Origin: Piezodorus guildinii
Lineage: Eukaryota; Arthropoda; Insecta; Hemiptera; Pentatomidae
Length of the DNA stretch: 64,000 nucleotides
Reading direction: 5' to 3'
Assembly: GCA_023052935.1 (NCBI GenBank)
Contig: CM041298.1
Location: 19,688,871-19,752,870, forward strand
Shown here: piece after piece, positions 19,394 to 29,645 of the stretch
How positions within the stretch are numbered: position 1 is the first letter of the stretch
Layout: each line of letters begins with the position of its first letter
Notes under the pieces: generated by a model
Told to the model about the DNA's origin: nothing
Seen by the model: the letters and a program-made list of their open reading frames with translations, nothing else
The model's database searches: none
Program-made: the position numbers and the translations under genes

Positions 19394-20435
19394 AATTGGT
19401 TCCAATTCCCTCCTCAGATCCTATACCACATTTCCAAGTCTCACCCTTAATGATCACCCTATTACCTTCACCTCCTCAGTCAAAAACCTGGGTATTACTA
19501 TTGACCAAACCCTTTCCTGGAAACCCCATATTGCCCAAATTTCCCGAAGAACAATAAGTACCCTCAAATATTTCCATCGTTCCCGCCATCTTCTTCCACT
19601 ATCCATCCGTAACCTCCTTATATCCGCACTTGTTTTCCCCCACTTTGACTATTGCTGCTTAGTATATGGTGGCCTCCCGACGGGGCTTGAGGACAGACTA
19701 AAACGAATTATGAACATATTGTTAAGATTTGTCCTCAGTACTCCGAAGAGGTCTCATGTAACCCATTTTTACGGCGAGTTGAAGTGGCTCCTTCCCCCAA
19801 TCCGCAGACAATATTTCCTAGGAGCATACCTTTACCAAATCATTAACTCCCAACACCCTCCATACATTTACAGTCTCCTCCAATTTAAATCTTCAGTCCA
19901 TTCACTTGAAACAAGATCCCGCCATTCCGACCTTTACTTTCCTACCCATAGAACTAAAACATTTGATCGTTCCTTCCTTGTCCGCTCCTCTACTTTCTGG
20001 AATTCTCTACCTACTCTTATCCGCCATGCTGCTTCTCTCTCCTCATTCAAATCCCAACTTTTCCAATACCTTTTATTATCCCAAAAAGACGCTTAAAAAC
20101 TGTGATATTTATATTACTTACATCACACTTTGAAAGTGATATTTGTTTATAGTATATATTTAAACGATGCTATCTATTCATTTATATTTAAGTTTGTTCA
20201 ACACAATATTTTCTAGGAATTGTTTTTATTTTATGTTATCATTGTATATATTTTTTTTCTTGTATATATGTGTGTATATGCGTGAGTAATATACACACAT
20301 AAATTAACCCATAAATGTAATTAGTAGAAATTATGTTCCTTCCGTCTGTTGGCCAGACATGCTGAATACTTAAAGTGTACAAAGCTGTTATTCTTAGGGG
20401 ACCCAGTCCCAGAATAAAAATTATTTTCTATTCTA
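19394..20435 (+). mobile_element. L2C (CR1/L2-like) LINE, 5'-truncated
   Basis: Coding from about 19425 to 20096, then a 3' UTR with ATTATGTTCCTTCCGTCTGT and CAGTCCCAGAATAAA, ending TTTTCTATTCTATTCTA. A short ATTCT-like 3' repeat is the kind of end seen in CR1/L2 elements. Inserted in an HA hairpin. Confidence 0.82.
19425..20096 (+). pseudogene. L2C ORF2 C-terminal region
   Basis: Continuous similarity without obvious stops: LNDHPITFTSSVKNLGITID, QTLSWKPHIAQISRRTIST, LLISALVFPHFDYCCLVYGG, IMNILLRFVLSTPKRSHVTH, ELKWLLPPIRRQYFLGAYLY, RTKTFDRSFLVRSSTFWNSL and SSFKSQLFQYLLLSQKDA. The FDYC, GLxWLP and FRSxxFWNSLP-type motifs are typical of the thumb and C-terminal part of CR1/L2-group RT proteins. 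The palm catalytic box is upstream of the truncation, so it cannot copy itself. Confidence 0.85.
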
Positions 20436-20487
20436 TTCTAAGGGAAAGTATTGCGATCGTGAAAATTTTCGAATAGAACACACCCAT

Positions 20488-20690
20488 TCAGTACTGTCTT
20501 GTATATTTTTTTGTCAACTGTAAGATGAGATTTTCTGTTTAGTAGTCTGTATAACTGGCCGAATATGCGGTTGAGTTCTTTTATTTTAAATCTTATATAT
20601 GGGTTCCACGTCAGTCTTTTGTCCAGTACAAGATACCGGACTGTGTCTGAGAAAGGAAGCGGTATGGAATTGAAATTAACCGTCGGACAG
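20488..20690 (-). mobile_element. J1-like LINE internal fragment
   Basis: The minus strand reads VRYLVLDKRLTWNPYIRFK, IKELNRIFGQLYRLLNRKS and HLTVDKKIYKTVL, the region between the RT palm and the C-terminal KPIWIYG motif. The same LLDRKSHLTVDNK segment is at 50310-50350. Confidence 0.7.
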
Positions 20691-20992
20691 GATAATTAAA
20701 ATTAACAATAAATTGTAATCACCCGGCTCCAAAATTTCGGGCACTCCATTTTGTGGGTAATGAATGTAGTGAAATCAAGGAATGGTGTATGTGATGGGAC
20801 AATGACAGTCTGCAACATACCAATATATGAGTAGAAGCATCAGGGAGACTGAGAAGAGAGAATGGTGGTCCAGCAGTAAGACTTCAAACCACAGCAAGCA
20901 TCATATTGAGAATTTAGTATAACATTCAAGCTAAACTGCCTTAATCTTTCAATTTTCAAATATCTTTCATTTTATCTTGTCATAAACTAATT
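20691..20992. other. No recognisable feature
   Basis: AT-rich; no open frame and no match to the repeat families listed here. Confidence 0.35.
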
Positions 20993-21415
20993 TTTTTATT
21001 TATTGAGATTTATTACAATTTGTTTCATAATGAACAGTAAGTAATAGTGATGTGATACACATTCATACAATATATACAGAAAATACTGATAAAGTCAAAT
21101 ATATACAAAACAATAATAATTAATAAAAAAAAAAAAAAGAAACAAGAAACAAATCAAAACAACAACCTGTAGTAGAGATAAATACAAAGTTGGGAAATAA
21201 ATAAACATCATACAAACCAACTTAAGTATATACAATCTGCTAAGGGGACCCCAGACTGGGCCTCTCCCTCCACAAGTGGAATCCAAGAGATCCCAGTGCC
21301 TCTCTATCAGCCGCATCACTGGTGTAAGCCTGTGGAGGTTGAGTTAGCAATAGCCACAGACATACAGTACATGAGTGGAGGATCTGGCCAGTATCAGAAC
21401 TTCAGTATAAATCAA
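20993..21415 (-). mobile_element. J1-like LINE, 3' UTR copy
   Basis: AAACTAATT at 20984-20992 and 21416-21424 flanks it (9-bp target duplication). The body matches 49540-50010: ACAATGAACAGTA-type start, ACATTCATACAATATATACA, CAACCTGTAGTAGAGATAAA, CCAAGAGATCCCAG and TGAGTGGAGGATCTG. Only 3' UTR sequence remains. Confidence 0.82.
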
Positions 21416-21424
21416 AAACTAATT

Positions 21425-22015
21425 AAAGATCACATATGGTTAAAGCTAGCGAACTGTAATTTAAATAAGATGTCTTTTATATTTAAAAAAGCTCTTTCTG
21501 ACCGATTTAATCTAATTAATTTGACCAAGAACCTAATTCTGAAACAACCCTAACGCGTCAATTTGAAATAACCGAAAATAGTCTTTTTAGAAATATAACT
21601 TTTTTTCCAAAGTTAGAATTAGTTGGAAAAAAAGAGGCGTCCCACAGCTACGTGACTAGAAAAGGAGCCAGCGTATTATTTCTCCAAGTGTCACAAACAT
21701 TGTAATGTGACGAAAATATTTTTCAGCGAAATCCTTTATTCATAGATCCCTTCCAGTAAACAATATTAGGCAACGTTAATATTATCCTAGATTTTATGAA
21801 GAATTTTATATTATTAATAATTAATGTCAACTTTGACGGGCATTCAAAATTTTCAGCGAACTTCTGTCAATACATTAAAACAGTAAGACAAAAATTACGC
21901 CTAATTAACAATATTTTAACCTTTAACACGTCAAAGTTTATTTTAAGTCAACTACAAAACGTTTACGAAAACAAAACAAAAAAAAATTACTTAAATTGTT
22001 GAGCCACAGATAGAT
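21425..22015. other. No recognisable feature
   Basis: Two short plus-strand frames (21296-21553 and 21796-22002) are K/N/I-rich and unrecognised. A GC-richer patch with CGTCCCACAGCTACGTGAC lies at 21632-21680. Confidence 0.35.
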
Positions 22016-22258
22016 TAAACATTTCAAGTGTTCTGGAATTAGGAATCTTTATTTAAATTATTTTAATAAAAATTAAATGGGAATGGTAAAGAAGTCTAGT
22101 ACAAATACTTTTGGTTTATTATTTTCAATAATGAACACTTCTAATCGACCAATCGACACTTGTAAAAATAAAATAATAAAAATATCCCCCATAAAATTTG
22201 AGGTCTTACGTTTCAAGATACACGTACTTAGAACCCGAATAAAGGATAAAATAAAAAA
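22016..22258. repeat. HC repeat copy
   Basis: TTTTGGTTTATTATTTTCAA, TAATGAACACTTCTAATCGA, AAAATTTGAGGTCTTACGTT and GAACCCGAATAAAG match the HC copies at 42570-42700 and 43440-43640. HA is inserted at its right side at 22259. Confidence 0.6.
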
Positions 22259-23164
22259 TCTGGTGCAGGCAACACACGACTTTCACTTACCTCCGTTTTT
22301 AGGATCGATTATAGAATTTTCAAAAACAGTAAGAGATAAAAATGAGTGAAACCATTAAAGAATTAGTTAAATGGAATTTCTATAGAAAAACGTGTTTTAT
22401 TAAAAAATCTATGATATTATTATCTAAAATATTCAGTTAGTTTTATCGGCTTTTTATCACTCTCTATTAACTTTTACAAGCTCTTGTGTTTATTTATTTA
22501 TTCAACGTCACTTTATGCTACTATGGCTAATCAGACGATGCAACAGTGGGAGTCCTAAATTTTGCCTATCTAGGTTTTATTAGGATAGGGATCTTTAACG
22601 AGTACCTGACATCGCACAGGCTCGGGACCACATTTTAACGTCCCCTCCGAAGGACGGCGTAACTAAGGATTTTTTACTCCCATTAAAATATCCTAGGACC
22701 ACCTGCGGGTTTGAACCCGTGACCTTTAGCATGGGAGGTTGTTACGCTAGCCACCCAGCTACAAGTGATCCCAAAAAGCTCTTGTGTATTAGATAATATT
22801 TATTTCTAAAATCAATGCTAACTAGATAATATGGTTATTTTTATAGAATCAACAAAATTAAAGGTACTTTAGAGGAAGAAAATTGTAATTATAGGCATTT
22901 AAAGACCTGTCAAACTATTTTAATCAGAATGAAACTCACATGATGTTAAAGCCTATAAAATTTTACATTGATATAGCGAGTTTAATCAAATTCGTCGGGA
23001 CTGTTTTTGAGAAATTCGAAAAAAGGTGCAAAATGCATAGTATAAAGGGGCTCTTCTGGAAAGCCCATTTTGATGAAAAAGGTTTCGCAACGTCTCGGCC
23101 GTAAATTTGTCTTAAATATGAAATTTCAGCTTTTATAGGACTTTTCGTTTCCGCCCGGGAGTTA

Positions 23165-23214
<50 letters not shown>

Positions 23215-23347
23215 ACAGACCTTTTTGCTGGACTTGGTTATTTGGACTCAGGGAACCTAAAACGTGTATTTCCTTTTAAAACTGAAATTCGAAAATTTTC
23301 ACTATCGCAATACTTTCCCTTACTATATATAGTAAGTGAAAGTAAAA
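22259..23347 (+). mobile_element. HA copy carrying a SINE-1 insertion
   Basis: Starts TCTGGTGCAGGCAACACACG, then ACTTTCACTTACCTCCG; ends with the hairpin CTTACTATATATAGTAAG and GAAAGTAAAAA. The SINE-1 at 22500-22772 splits it with a 12-bp duplication of HA sequence. The CA tract of this copy has expanded to about 50 bp (23166-23216). This is one of the most complete HA copies. Confidence 0.85.
22500..22772 (-). mobile_element. SINE-1, full-length tRNA-derived SINE
   Basis: The minus strand starts GGGATCACTTGTAGCTGGGT, with box A TAGCTGGGTGGCTAGCG and box B GGTTCAAACCC at tRNA-like spacing (RNA polymerase III promoter). The tRNA-unrelated body (CGTCCTTCGGAGGGGACG, GGTACTCGTTAAAGATCCC, AAAATTTAGGACTCCCACTG) and a TAAATAAATAAA tail follow. 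AAGCTCTTGTGT at 22488-22499 and 22776-22787 is the target duplication. It depends on a LINE for mobility; which one is not shown here. Confidence 0.9.
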
Positions 23348-23497
23348 ATCCGTCAGTACGGTTTATTTAGTTAATTACAAAAAATAATTATTTAATATAT
23401 TAAAGGAACTGAATAATGCCAGATTTTGCTTGGATCATCTGGGTTTGACCAAAGACACATTTGATGACTGGCGTGGTTATGCGAGGGGAGTTAGTGC

Positions 23498-23728
23498 TAG
23501 GGGTGGGCATAATCGAATGACGATTATCGGATCATTCGATTATTTCAATCATTCGAATTAATCGATTATCGGATTAACCGGGTTGCACATTTGCACCTAG
23601 GCTTAGCCATCATAGAGACGGGAATTTCGGCACATTGCCTCTCAGAAAGCATATTAATCATTCGATCATCGAAATCATAGAAGTCCGATCATCCCATTAT
23701 GACGATCATTCGATTATGCCCACCCCTA
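23498..23728. mobile_element. hM, hAT-like MITE (copy 1)
   Basis: Inverted ends TAGGGGTGGGCATAATCGAA and (right end, complemented) TAGGGGTGGGCATAATCGAA. Flanks GTTAGTGC (23490-23497) and GTTTGTGC (23729-23736) are an 8-bp duplication with one mismatch, the hAT length. The interior is dense in ATTCGATTA-type palindromes. 231 bp, non-coding. Confidence 0.85.
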
Positions 23729-23814
23729 GTTTGTGCTTCGGAGACTGAGAAGAAACGTTATGTTAGTTGACTGTGCAGTCAAATTAAACACACAATGAAT
23801 TAGAAGCTTAATTA

Positions 23815-23862
23815 AAGAGTGACAAACGTTTCGACCTAATTTTCAGGCCTTCTTCAGGGCTA
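23815..23862 (-). ncRNA. Hammerhead-like relic
   Basis: The minus strand reads CTGAAGA, strand GGCCT, loop GAAAATT, strand AGGTC, then GAAAC, GTTTG and TCAC. Helix II, GAAA and a GTC triplet after a one-pair helix III are in hammerhead order, but the first box is CTGAAGA instead of CTGATGA and helix I pairing is not evident. Probably a diverged relative of the PLE-D core. Confidence 0.3.
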
Positions 23863-24739
23863 TAATATTATGCTAACTACCCTGCTACAGGTAACCCCGA
23901 ACTAGATCAGGAAAACTTGATTAAATATTTTATTGTGAAAATTATTATTTGTTCGAAGTTTTGTTTGGCACTATTAGATTAGGTTTCTACTTGATTGTGT
24001 GTGAATTTGACTTCACCCTCAACTAACTTCTCTTCTGTAAAAGGTTATCAATCATATGATCGATTTTTCACGAGATATTTCGATATTACCCCTATAACCA
24101 ACTAGTACCCAAATTTCAGTATCAGTTTACAGAAGCGCAGAGGGACGGAAGGAAGATAGCCCGCGGTTAGATAGGTAAATAATGACGGTAGAACAACTGT
24201 TTGGTAGCTGCTCTTGGTCAGAATGGGCGGCATTAGTAAATTACGGGGCCAGAGTTAGCTTTCTATTAGTTGATAATGCGACCTGGGGAAGTTGGTCCTT
24301 GGTATATTTTAGTAAGCCGGCGTTAGTTCAAAACTTGGCTAAGTAGCTAGGCAGTTAAGTGCCTCCAGGTTGTTAAGTACTTGTTAACTGGGGGGTGTCC
24401 TTTGAGCCAATAGCCCCCCTCTATAAACCAAAACCGCCACGGGTCCATATTGCACCTCTCTGTTTCGGCCTGTCGCGGCAACGTTATACGCCTTCTTTAT
24501 ACTCCATGCGATTTGCTAGGAGCTAGCGGGTTGTGTTTCTCCTAGCGCGAATCGCGATTAATTTGTTCTCTCCTGTTTATCATGAAATTATTATTAGTCA
24601 GGTTAGTCACTCAAGTACTTACTTAAGAAAGAGAAAAAGAATAATCTTCACTTTGGTACTAATTCCACTAACAATAACATGAAATTTGATATAATAAAAT
24701 AGCTAAATCTGGTCAAAATACAAATATAATAAGAAAAAA
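23863..24739. other. Low-copy, partly GC-richer DNA
   Basis: 24130-24560 is clearly less AT-rich than its surroundings (GCCACGGGTCCATATTGCAC, CTGTTTCGGCCTGTCGCGGC, CTAGCGCGAATCGCGATTAA). It matches no repeat in the window, has no long ORF and no splice-bounded exon I can defend. It may be single-copy host non-coding DNA. Confidence 0.4.
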
Positions 24740-25880
24740 TCTGGTGCGGGAAACACACGACTTTCACATACCTCCGTTTTTAAAATCGGTTAAAGAATTT
24801 TAAGTATAGTAAGAGATAAAATTGAGTGAAACCAATAAAGAATGAATCAAATGGAATTTCTATAGAAACATGTGTTTTATTAAAAAATCTATTACATTAT
24901 CATCTAAAATAATCAGTTACTTTTATCGGCTTTTCATCACTCTCTATTAACTTTTAAAAGCTTGTGTATGAGATAATATTATTTCTAAAATCTTTAGCTT
25001 TCAAACGGTATATCGGTTAAATCGGTTAAAGAATTTTAAGTACAGTAAGAGAAAAAATTGAGTGAAACCATTAAAGAATGAATCAAATGGAATTTCTATA
25101 GAAACATGTGTTTTATTAAAAAATCTATTATATTATCATCTAAAATAATCAGTTACTTTTATAGGCTTTTCATCAGTCTCTATTAACTTTTTAAAGCTTG
25201 TGTATGAGATAATATTATTTCTAAAATCTTTAGCTTTCAAACGGTATATCATACATGTATATTACTATTCTTATGTTTAAAAACAAAAAAATGCATTAAT
25301 AAAGTATTTTTCAGTTTTCTTCTTTTGTTGTTTTTCGAATTCGCAAAACTTACATATTTAGCTGTTATTTATCAATGCTAACTATGGTTATTTTTATAGA
25401 ATCAACAAAATTAAAGGTACTTTAGCGGAAGAAAATTTTAACTATCGGCATTTAAAGACATGTCAAACTATTTTAATCAGAATGAAACTTACATGATGTT
25501 AAAGCCTATTAAATTTTACATTGATATAGCGAGTTTAATCAAATTCGTCGGAACTGTTTTTGAGAAAATAGAAAAAAATTGCAAAATGCATGGTATAAAA
25601 TGGCTCTTGGTATAAAATGGTAAGCTCATTTTGATGAAAAAGGTTTTGTAACGTCTCGGGTGTATATTTGTCTTAAATATAAAATTTCAGTTTCATAGGA
25701 CTTTTCGTTTTCTCCTGGGAGTGCCCACACACACACACACACACACACACAGACCTTTTTGCGGGACTTGGTTATTTGGACTCAGAGGACCCTAAAACGG
25801 TGTATTTCTGTTGAAAACAGGAATTCGAAAACTTTCACGATCGCAATACTTTCTCTTACTATATATAGTAAGTGAAAATA
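24740..25880 (+). mobile_element. HA copy with an internal tandem duplication
   Basis: Starts TCTGGTGCGGGAAACACACG. The segment from ATCGGTTAAAGAATTTTAAG to AACGGTATATC is repeated in tandem (about 24784-25016 and 25022-25254). It ends CTTACTATATATAGTAAGTG. A CA tract lies at 25727-25750. Another HA, lacking its first 90 bp, follows directly. Confidence 0.8.
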
Positions 25881-26651
25881 ATAAGTGAATCTAATAAAGA
25901 ATTAATTAAATTGAATTGAAATAGAAACATGTGTTTTATTAAATAATATATCATAATATTATCTACGAAAATCATTTAGTTTAATTACCTAACCATAACA
26001 ATAATTTACCTAATCCATTATAACAATTTCGTGTATTAGATTATATTTAAAAAAAATAAATCTTGAGCTTTCCAACGGTATATTATACGTCTGTATTACT
26101 GTTCTTACTTTCATAAACAAAAAAATGTAAAACTTTTTTTTTTTTTCTCCTTTAGTTGATTATCGAATTCGTTCAACTTATATATTTACCTGTTTTTTAT
26201 CAATGATAATAATATTATATGGTTCAAAAGTATGTTCGAGGAAGAAAATTTAAAATATCTGTATTGAAGCCCTGTTAAACTATTTCAATCAGAATGAAAC
26301 CAAGATCATTTCAAGCCCATCACATTTTACATCAGTATGTAGATTTTAATCAAAATAGTTTGAGCCTTTTTTGAGAAAATCGTAAAAATATGCAAAATTG
26401 CATGGTATAAAGTACGTATACATCTTCCGGTGAACTGATTTTGATGAAAAAGTTTCTGTAACATCTCGGGCATATAATTGCTTCAAATATGAAATTTCAG
26501 TTTCACAGGACTTTTCGTTTTGGCCCGGGAGTTACCACACACACACTCACCTTTTTGCGGGACTTGGTTAGTTGGCCTCAGGGGATCCTAAAACGTTTAT
26601 TTCCGTTGAAAACTGTAACTCGAAACTTTTCAGGATCGCAATACATTTCCT

Positions 26652-26710
<59 letters not shown>

Positions 26711-26905
26711 CAGGTCTTGAAGACATTTGACCGCGCGGTATGGTTTCCTGAGATTACAGTCTTCGATTCTCGATACAATTTTACAGGCTCACTCTTCACA
26801 CCCGTTTTTGTGAGTAGCCACCAGTTGGCTGATGGGTGTCACGCAACTGGTATATGGTATACACTTAGCTATAGGCTCCCTCTCATGTTTCAAATATAGG
26901 TAAGT
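25881..26905 (+). mobile_element. HA copy with expanded TA hairpin and an unexplained insert
   Basis: Begins inside HA (GAATTAATTAAATTGAATTG) directly after the preceding HA. The terminal hairpin CTTACTATATATA has grown into about 50 bp of TA (26655-26706). It is followed by about 190 bp of foreign sequence (26707-26893), then the HA end ATATAGGTAAGTTGAA. Confidence 0.7.
26707..26893. other. Unidentified 190-bp insert in the HA hairpin
   Basis: GC-richer than HA and open on both strands: plus frame MKTFDRAVWFPEITVFDSRY and following, minus frame SEPVKLYRESKTVISGNH. It contains an imperfect hairpin CCAGTTGGCTGATGGGTGTC ... CAACTGG. No tail or target duplication resolved because of the TA tract. 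Not recognised. Confidence 0.35.
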
Positions 26906-26929
26906 TGAATTAAAAAACGCTGCAAATTA

Positions 26930-27732
26930 TTACTTATAATCGTGTTAGTTAGTAAAATCGCATTTATTTTTTTAAAATTATATTTGTCTTGGTCTCCTGA
27001 TCCTAAAACTATTTACTTTATTTCTCTATCTTTAAAAATAAATGAGTTATTTTAAATAAAAATTATATATCAACGTTTGAGGGGGTATATCAGAAATGCG
27101 TATATCCCCTCATATTGCCTCAAACTTATGCTTAGTTTATATTATTTTATTGGAAAGAGGCGTTATATAAAGCGAAGCATTGATGGTCGAGTTAGGCAGC
27201 TGGTGTCGGCACCTGCCTTTTCTCCCTCTCTCCCTCCTCCTAACCCAGATCGCTGTGTTTTTTATAAATGTTTATGTTCCTTGGAAGGAACATTACTCAG
27301 ATTGTGCCGGTCCGGCTCCATTTCCTTAAGCCCTAAACCTGGGGGAAATTGCTTCAACTGATTTATCGTTCGGATCCCGGGGGTGAATTCACCCTCCTAC
27401 TGAATCGTATTAAAAATATTTTTACCCTTTGATTCATCAGTTACCTTTTTTCACATTTTTTGAAGATGAAAAAATATAGTAAAGAGTTTTAGGATCAGGA
27501 CAATGCGACAAAAAAAGTAAATAATAAAATAAAAAAAACAAATATAAAATAAAAAATTAAATTTTCCCGATATTTACGCTTATGACAGTTATTTTCAAAA
27601 ATAGAGTGAAATTCCTAGATAGTTTTAGATTAGTACACCGCGATTAATTATAAAAAATAAAAGAAACAAAGTTTATATTTCACCTATATGTCTAGCTATA
27701 ACTCAGTTATTTTTGAAGATATAGAAAAAAAA
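26930..27732. repeat. HC-related sequence with a low-copy patch
   Basis: 26985-27100 (CTCCTGATCCTAAAACTATT, ATTTCTCTATCTTTAAAAAT) and 27450-27732 (GAGTTTTAGGATCAGGACAA, ACTCAGTTATTTTTGAAGAT) are HC pieces in opposite orientations. Between them, 27120-27420 is unassigned and GC-richer (CTGGTGTCGGCACCTGCC, GTGCCGGTCCGGCTCC). Its 94-aa frame is not convincing. Confidence 0.4.
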
Positions 27733-27842
27733 TCTGGTGCGGGAAACACACGAATTTCACTTACTTCGACTGTTAAAATCAATGTAATAACTAAAATAAA
27801 TATACTTAAATTTGGAAAATAATTTAAGTTAATTTCAATAAA

Positions 27843-28801
27843 GTAGCTCAAGCATTTGACAGAGTTTGGCATAATGGACTGCTTTTCAAACTTAAATCAT
27901 TCCTTCCTTCAACTTACTATCTTATTCTTCTCTTTTCTTTCCGACAGATTTTTTACTGTTCGGCAGGGCACAGATACCTCTTCTATACGTCCAATCAGGG
28001 CTAGAGTTCCGCAGGGATCAATTCTCGCACCTTTACTGTATATTATCTATACACATGACATACCAACTCATCCTAACATATTATTAGCGACATATGCACA
28101 CATCACCTTCACCCTACGACACGACACTTGCCCTCCAGTCTACATAAACAACTTACCGATAACACAAACCAACACAGTTCATTACTTAGGACTCACTTTC
28201 GACAGAAGGATGACATGGGGACCTCACATTAAGCAGAAGCGGCTGACTCAAAAGTCGACTAAGACTTCTATATTTTCTACTGCATAAACACTCTTCTTTA
28301 AAAATCCGAAAAAAAATAAAAATACTTATACCTACTTACTAAAACCCATATGGACATACGCCTCTCAAATTTATGGAATAGCGAAACCGACTTAGATTGA
28401 AAAAAATCCTGACTTTTCAATCAAAAACTTTAAGACTTATTACACGATCACCCTGGTGTCAGTAACAAAACTTTACATACAGACTTACACATAACAATGG
28501 TACAAGATCACATTCGGACTTCTTACATACAATTTTTTGACAAACTTCACGGACATACTAACAAACTCATACAAAACATGGCCACGAGAGACATACCAGG
28601 GAATATTCAAAGAAGGCTGAAAAGAAGCTGGCTAAGAGATCTCCTTAAGTAAACTCTTTTAAAATTCAAGTTAGGAGTAGATGCCAATGGGTATCGACCT
28701 CCCTCGTGCCTGACATGCCCTTTATATCAATTGTTATCAAATCCGCTTATTGTCACGGGCTGAGCGACAGGTGTAGATGTAAAAATAAATGAAATAAAAA
28801 A
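27843..28801 (+). mobile_element. J3 LINE with internal deletion
   Basis: AATTTCAATAAA at 27831-27842 and 28802-28813 is a 12-bp target duplication. Coding starts at AQAFDRVWHNGLLFKLKSFL, passes a frameshifted VPQGS region, jumps from LLATYA directly to HITFTLRHDTCPPVYINN (so the catalytic DD and about 45 residues are deleted), then TVHYLGLTFDRRMTWGPHI and LLKPIWTYASQIYG, and ends RRLKRSWLRDLLK. A-rich tail at 28780-28801. Confidence 0.9.
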
Positions 28802-28852
28802 AATTTCAATAAAATGTGTATTCATTTTCGTTGGAAACATATGGTTAAAATT

Positions 28853-29520
28853 TGTTTTTTTTTTTCTCTTTAAATCTATATTCACGCCTGTCAGAATGTA
28901 TCTGACAATCAGCAAATGTGCTGTATAAATTGAGATCCAGGCATGGTAGGCATGAAGAAGGAAAATGCACAGCAGCACCCCTTCCATGGCTTTATTTTAT
29001 CCGAGGAGGTCCCTCATCCAGCCTCTCTTTAGCCTTCTTCTGAGTGGCATTTCAGCTATTGACATGTCGCTAATCAGTCTATTGTCGTGTCCGTTAAGTT
29101 TACTGTGAAAACGAGTATAGAGTGTTCGTATATGTTGGTCAACTGTTGGTTGTTGTAAGTCCGTATGTAGGGTTCTGTTGTTTACGTACCAAGGAGCTGT
29201 CGTTATCAGTCTTAAAATTTTGGATTGAAATGTTTGCAGTTTTTGTATATGAGTCTTTTTTGCTGAACCAAAAATCTGTGAAGCGTAAGTCCATATTGGC
29301 TTAAGAAGGTATGTGTATGTATTCAGTTTCTGTCTAATTTTTAATTTTGAAGATTTAGATAAAAGTGAGTAAAGTACTTTCAGTCGGTGGTTAAGAGTCT
29401 GTCTTTTCATCTTGACATATGGGCCACAAGTAATCCTTCGATCGAGTCCTAGGTAATGTACAGAGTTGGTCTGAGGAATTTGGTTGTTGTCGATAAAAAT
29501 TGGTGGGCAAAATTAATTGT
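28853..29520 (-). mobile_element. J3 LINE, 5'-truncated, inverted
   Basis: T-run 28855-28868 is its poly(A). TGGTTAAAATT at 28842-28852 and 29521-29531 flanks it. About 10 bp before the right flank (29511-29520) are not J3 and may be filler added at 5' joining. Confidence 0.85.
28997..29410 (-). pseudogene. J3 ORF2 C-terminus, open for 137 codons
   Basis: Reads TLNHRLKVLYSLLSKSSKLK, IRQKLNTYTYLLKPIWTYAS, QIFGSAKKTHIQKLQTFQSK, NNRTLHTDLQQPTVDQHIR and RRRLKRGWMRDLLG, stop. It is the intact version of the region broken by a local duplication in the copy at 3133-4083. Upstream coding (LGLDRRITCGPYVK-like) is frameshifted. No catalytic core, so not functional alone. Confidence 0.88.
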
Positions 29521-29645
29521 TGGTTAAAATTAAATCATATAACTATATTAAATGTTTAATCAGTAGTACGTTTATTCCCTATTCGTCACTTTGTATTACC
29601 TTTTACAACTTTGGGTATAAGGTAATATTTTTTCTAAAATCTAGT

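Larger units (their letters stand above)
19369..20487 (-). mobile_element. HA 3' end, split by an L2C LINE
   Basis: 19369-19393 (TTTCACTTACTATATTCTA) and 20436-20487 (AGGGAAAGTATTGCGATCGT, GAAAATTTTCGAAT) are the two halves of a minus-strand HA terminal hairpin. The L2C insertion separates them, with TATTCTA as a possible target duplication. The HA copy is cut at about 20487 by J1-like sequence. Confidence 0.65.
27733..29645 (+). mobile_element. HA copy interrupted by two J3 LINEs in opposite orientation
   Basis: Starts TCTGGTGCGGGAAACACACG. The HA sequence continues across the insertions at 27843-28801 and 28853-29520; only 51 bp of HA separate them. After 29520 HA runs to CTAAAATCTAG (29645) and then meets an inverted HA copy. 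Confidence 0.75.

Noticed and set aside
22730..22772. Possible tRNA gene at the end of SINE-1
   Set aside because: Box A and box B are present, but the sequence is the head of a repeated SINE with a long body and tail; there is no foldable acceptor stem closing at the right distance.
22963..23214. Minus-strand 83-aa frame with a CV-repeat start
   Set aside because: The CVCVCV run is the (CA)n microsatellite of HA and the rest is HA sequence read by chance. Similar frames occur in most HA copies.
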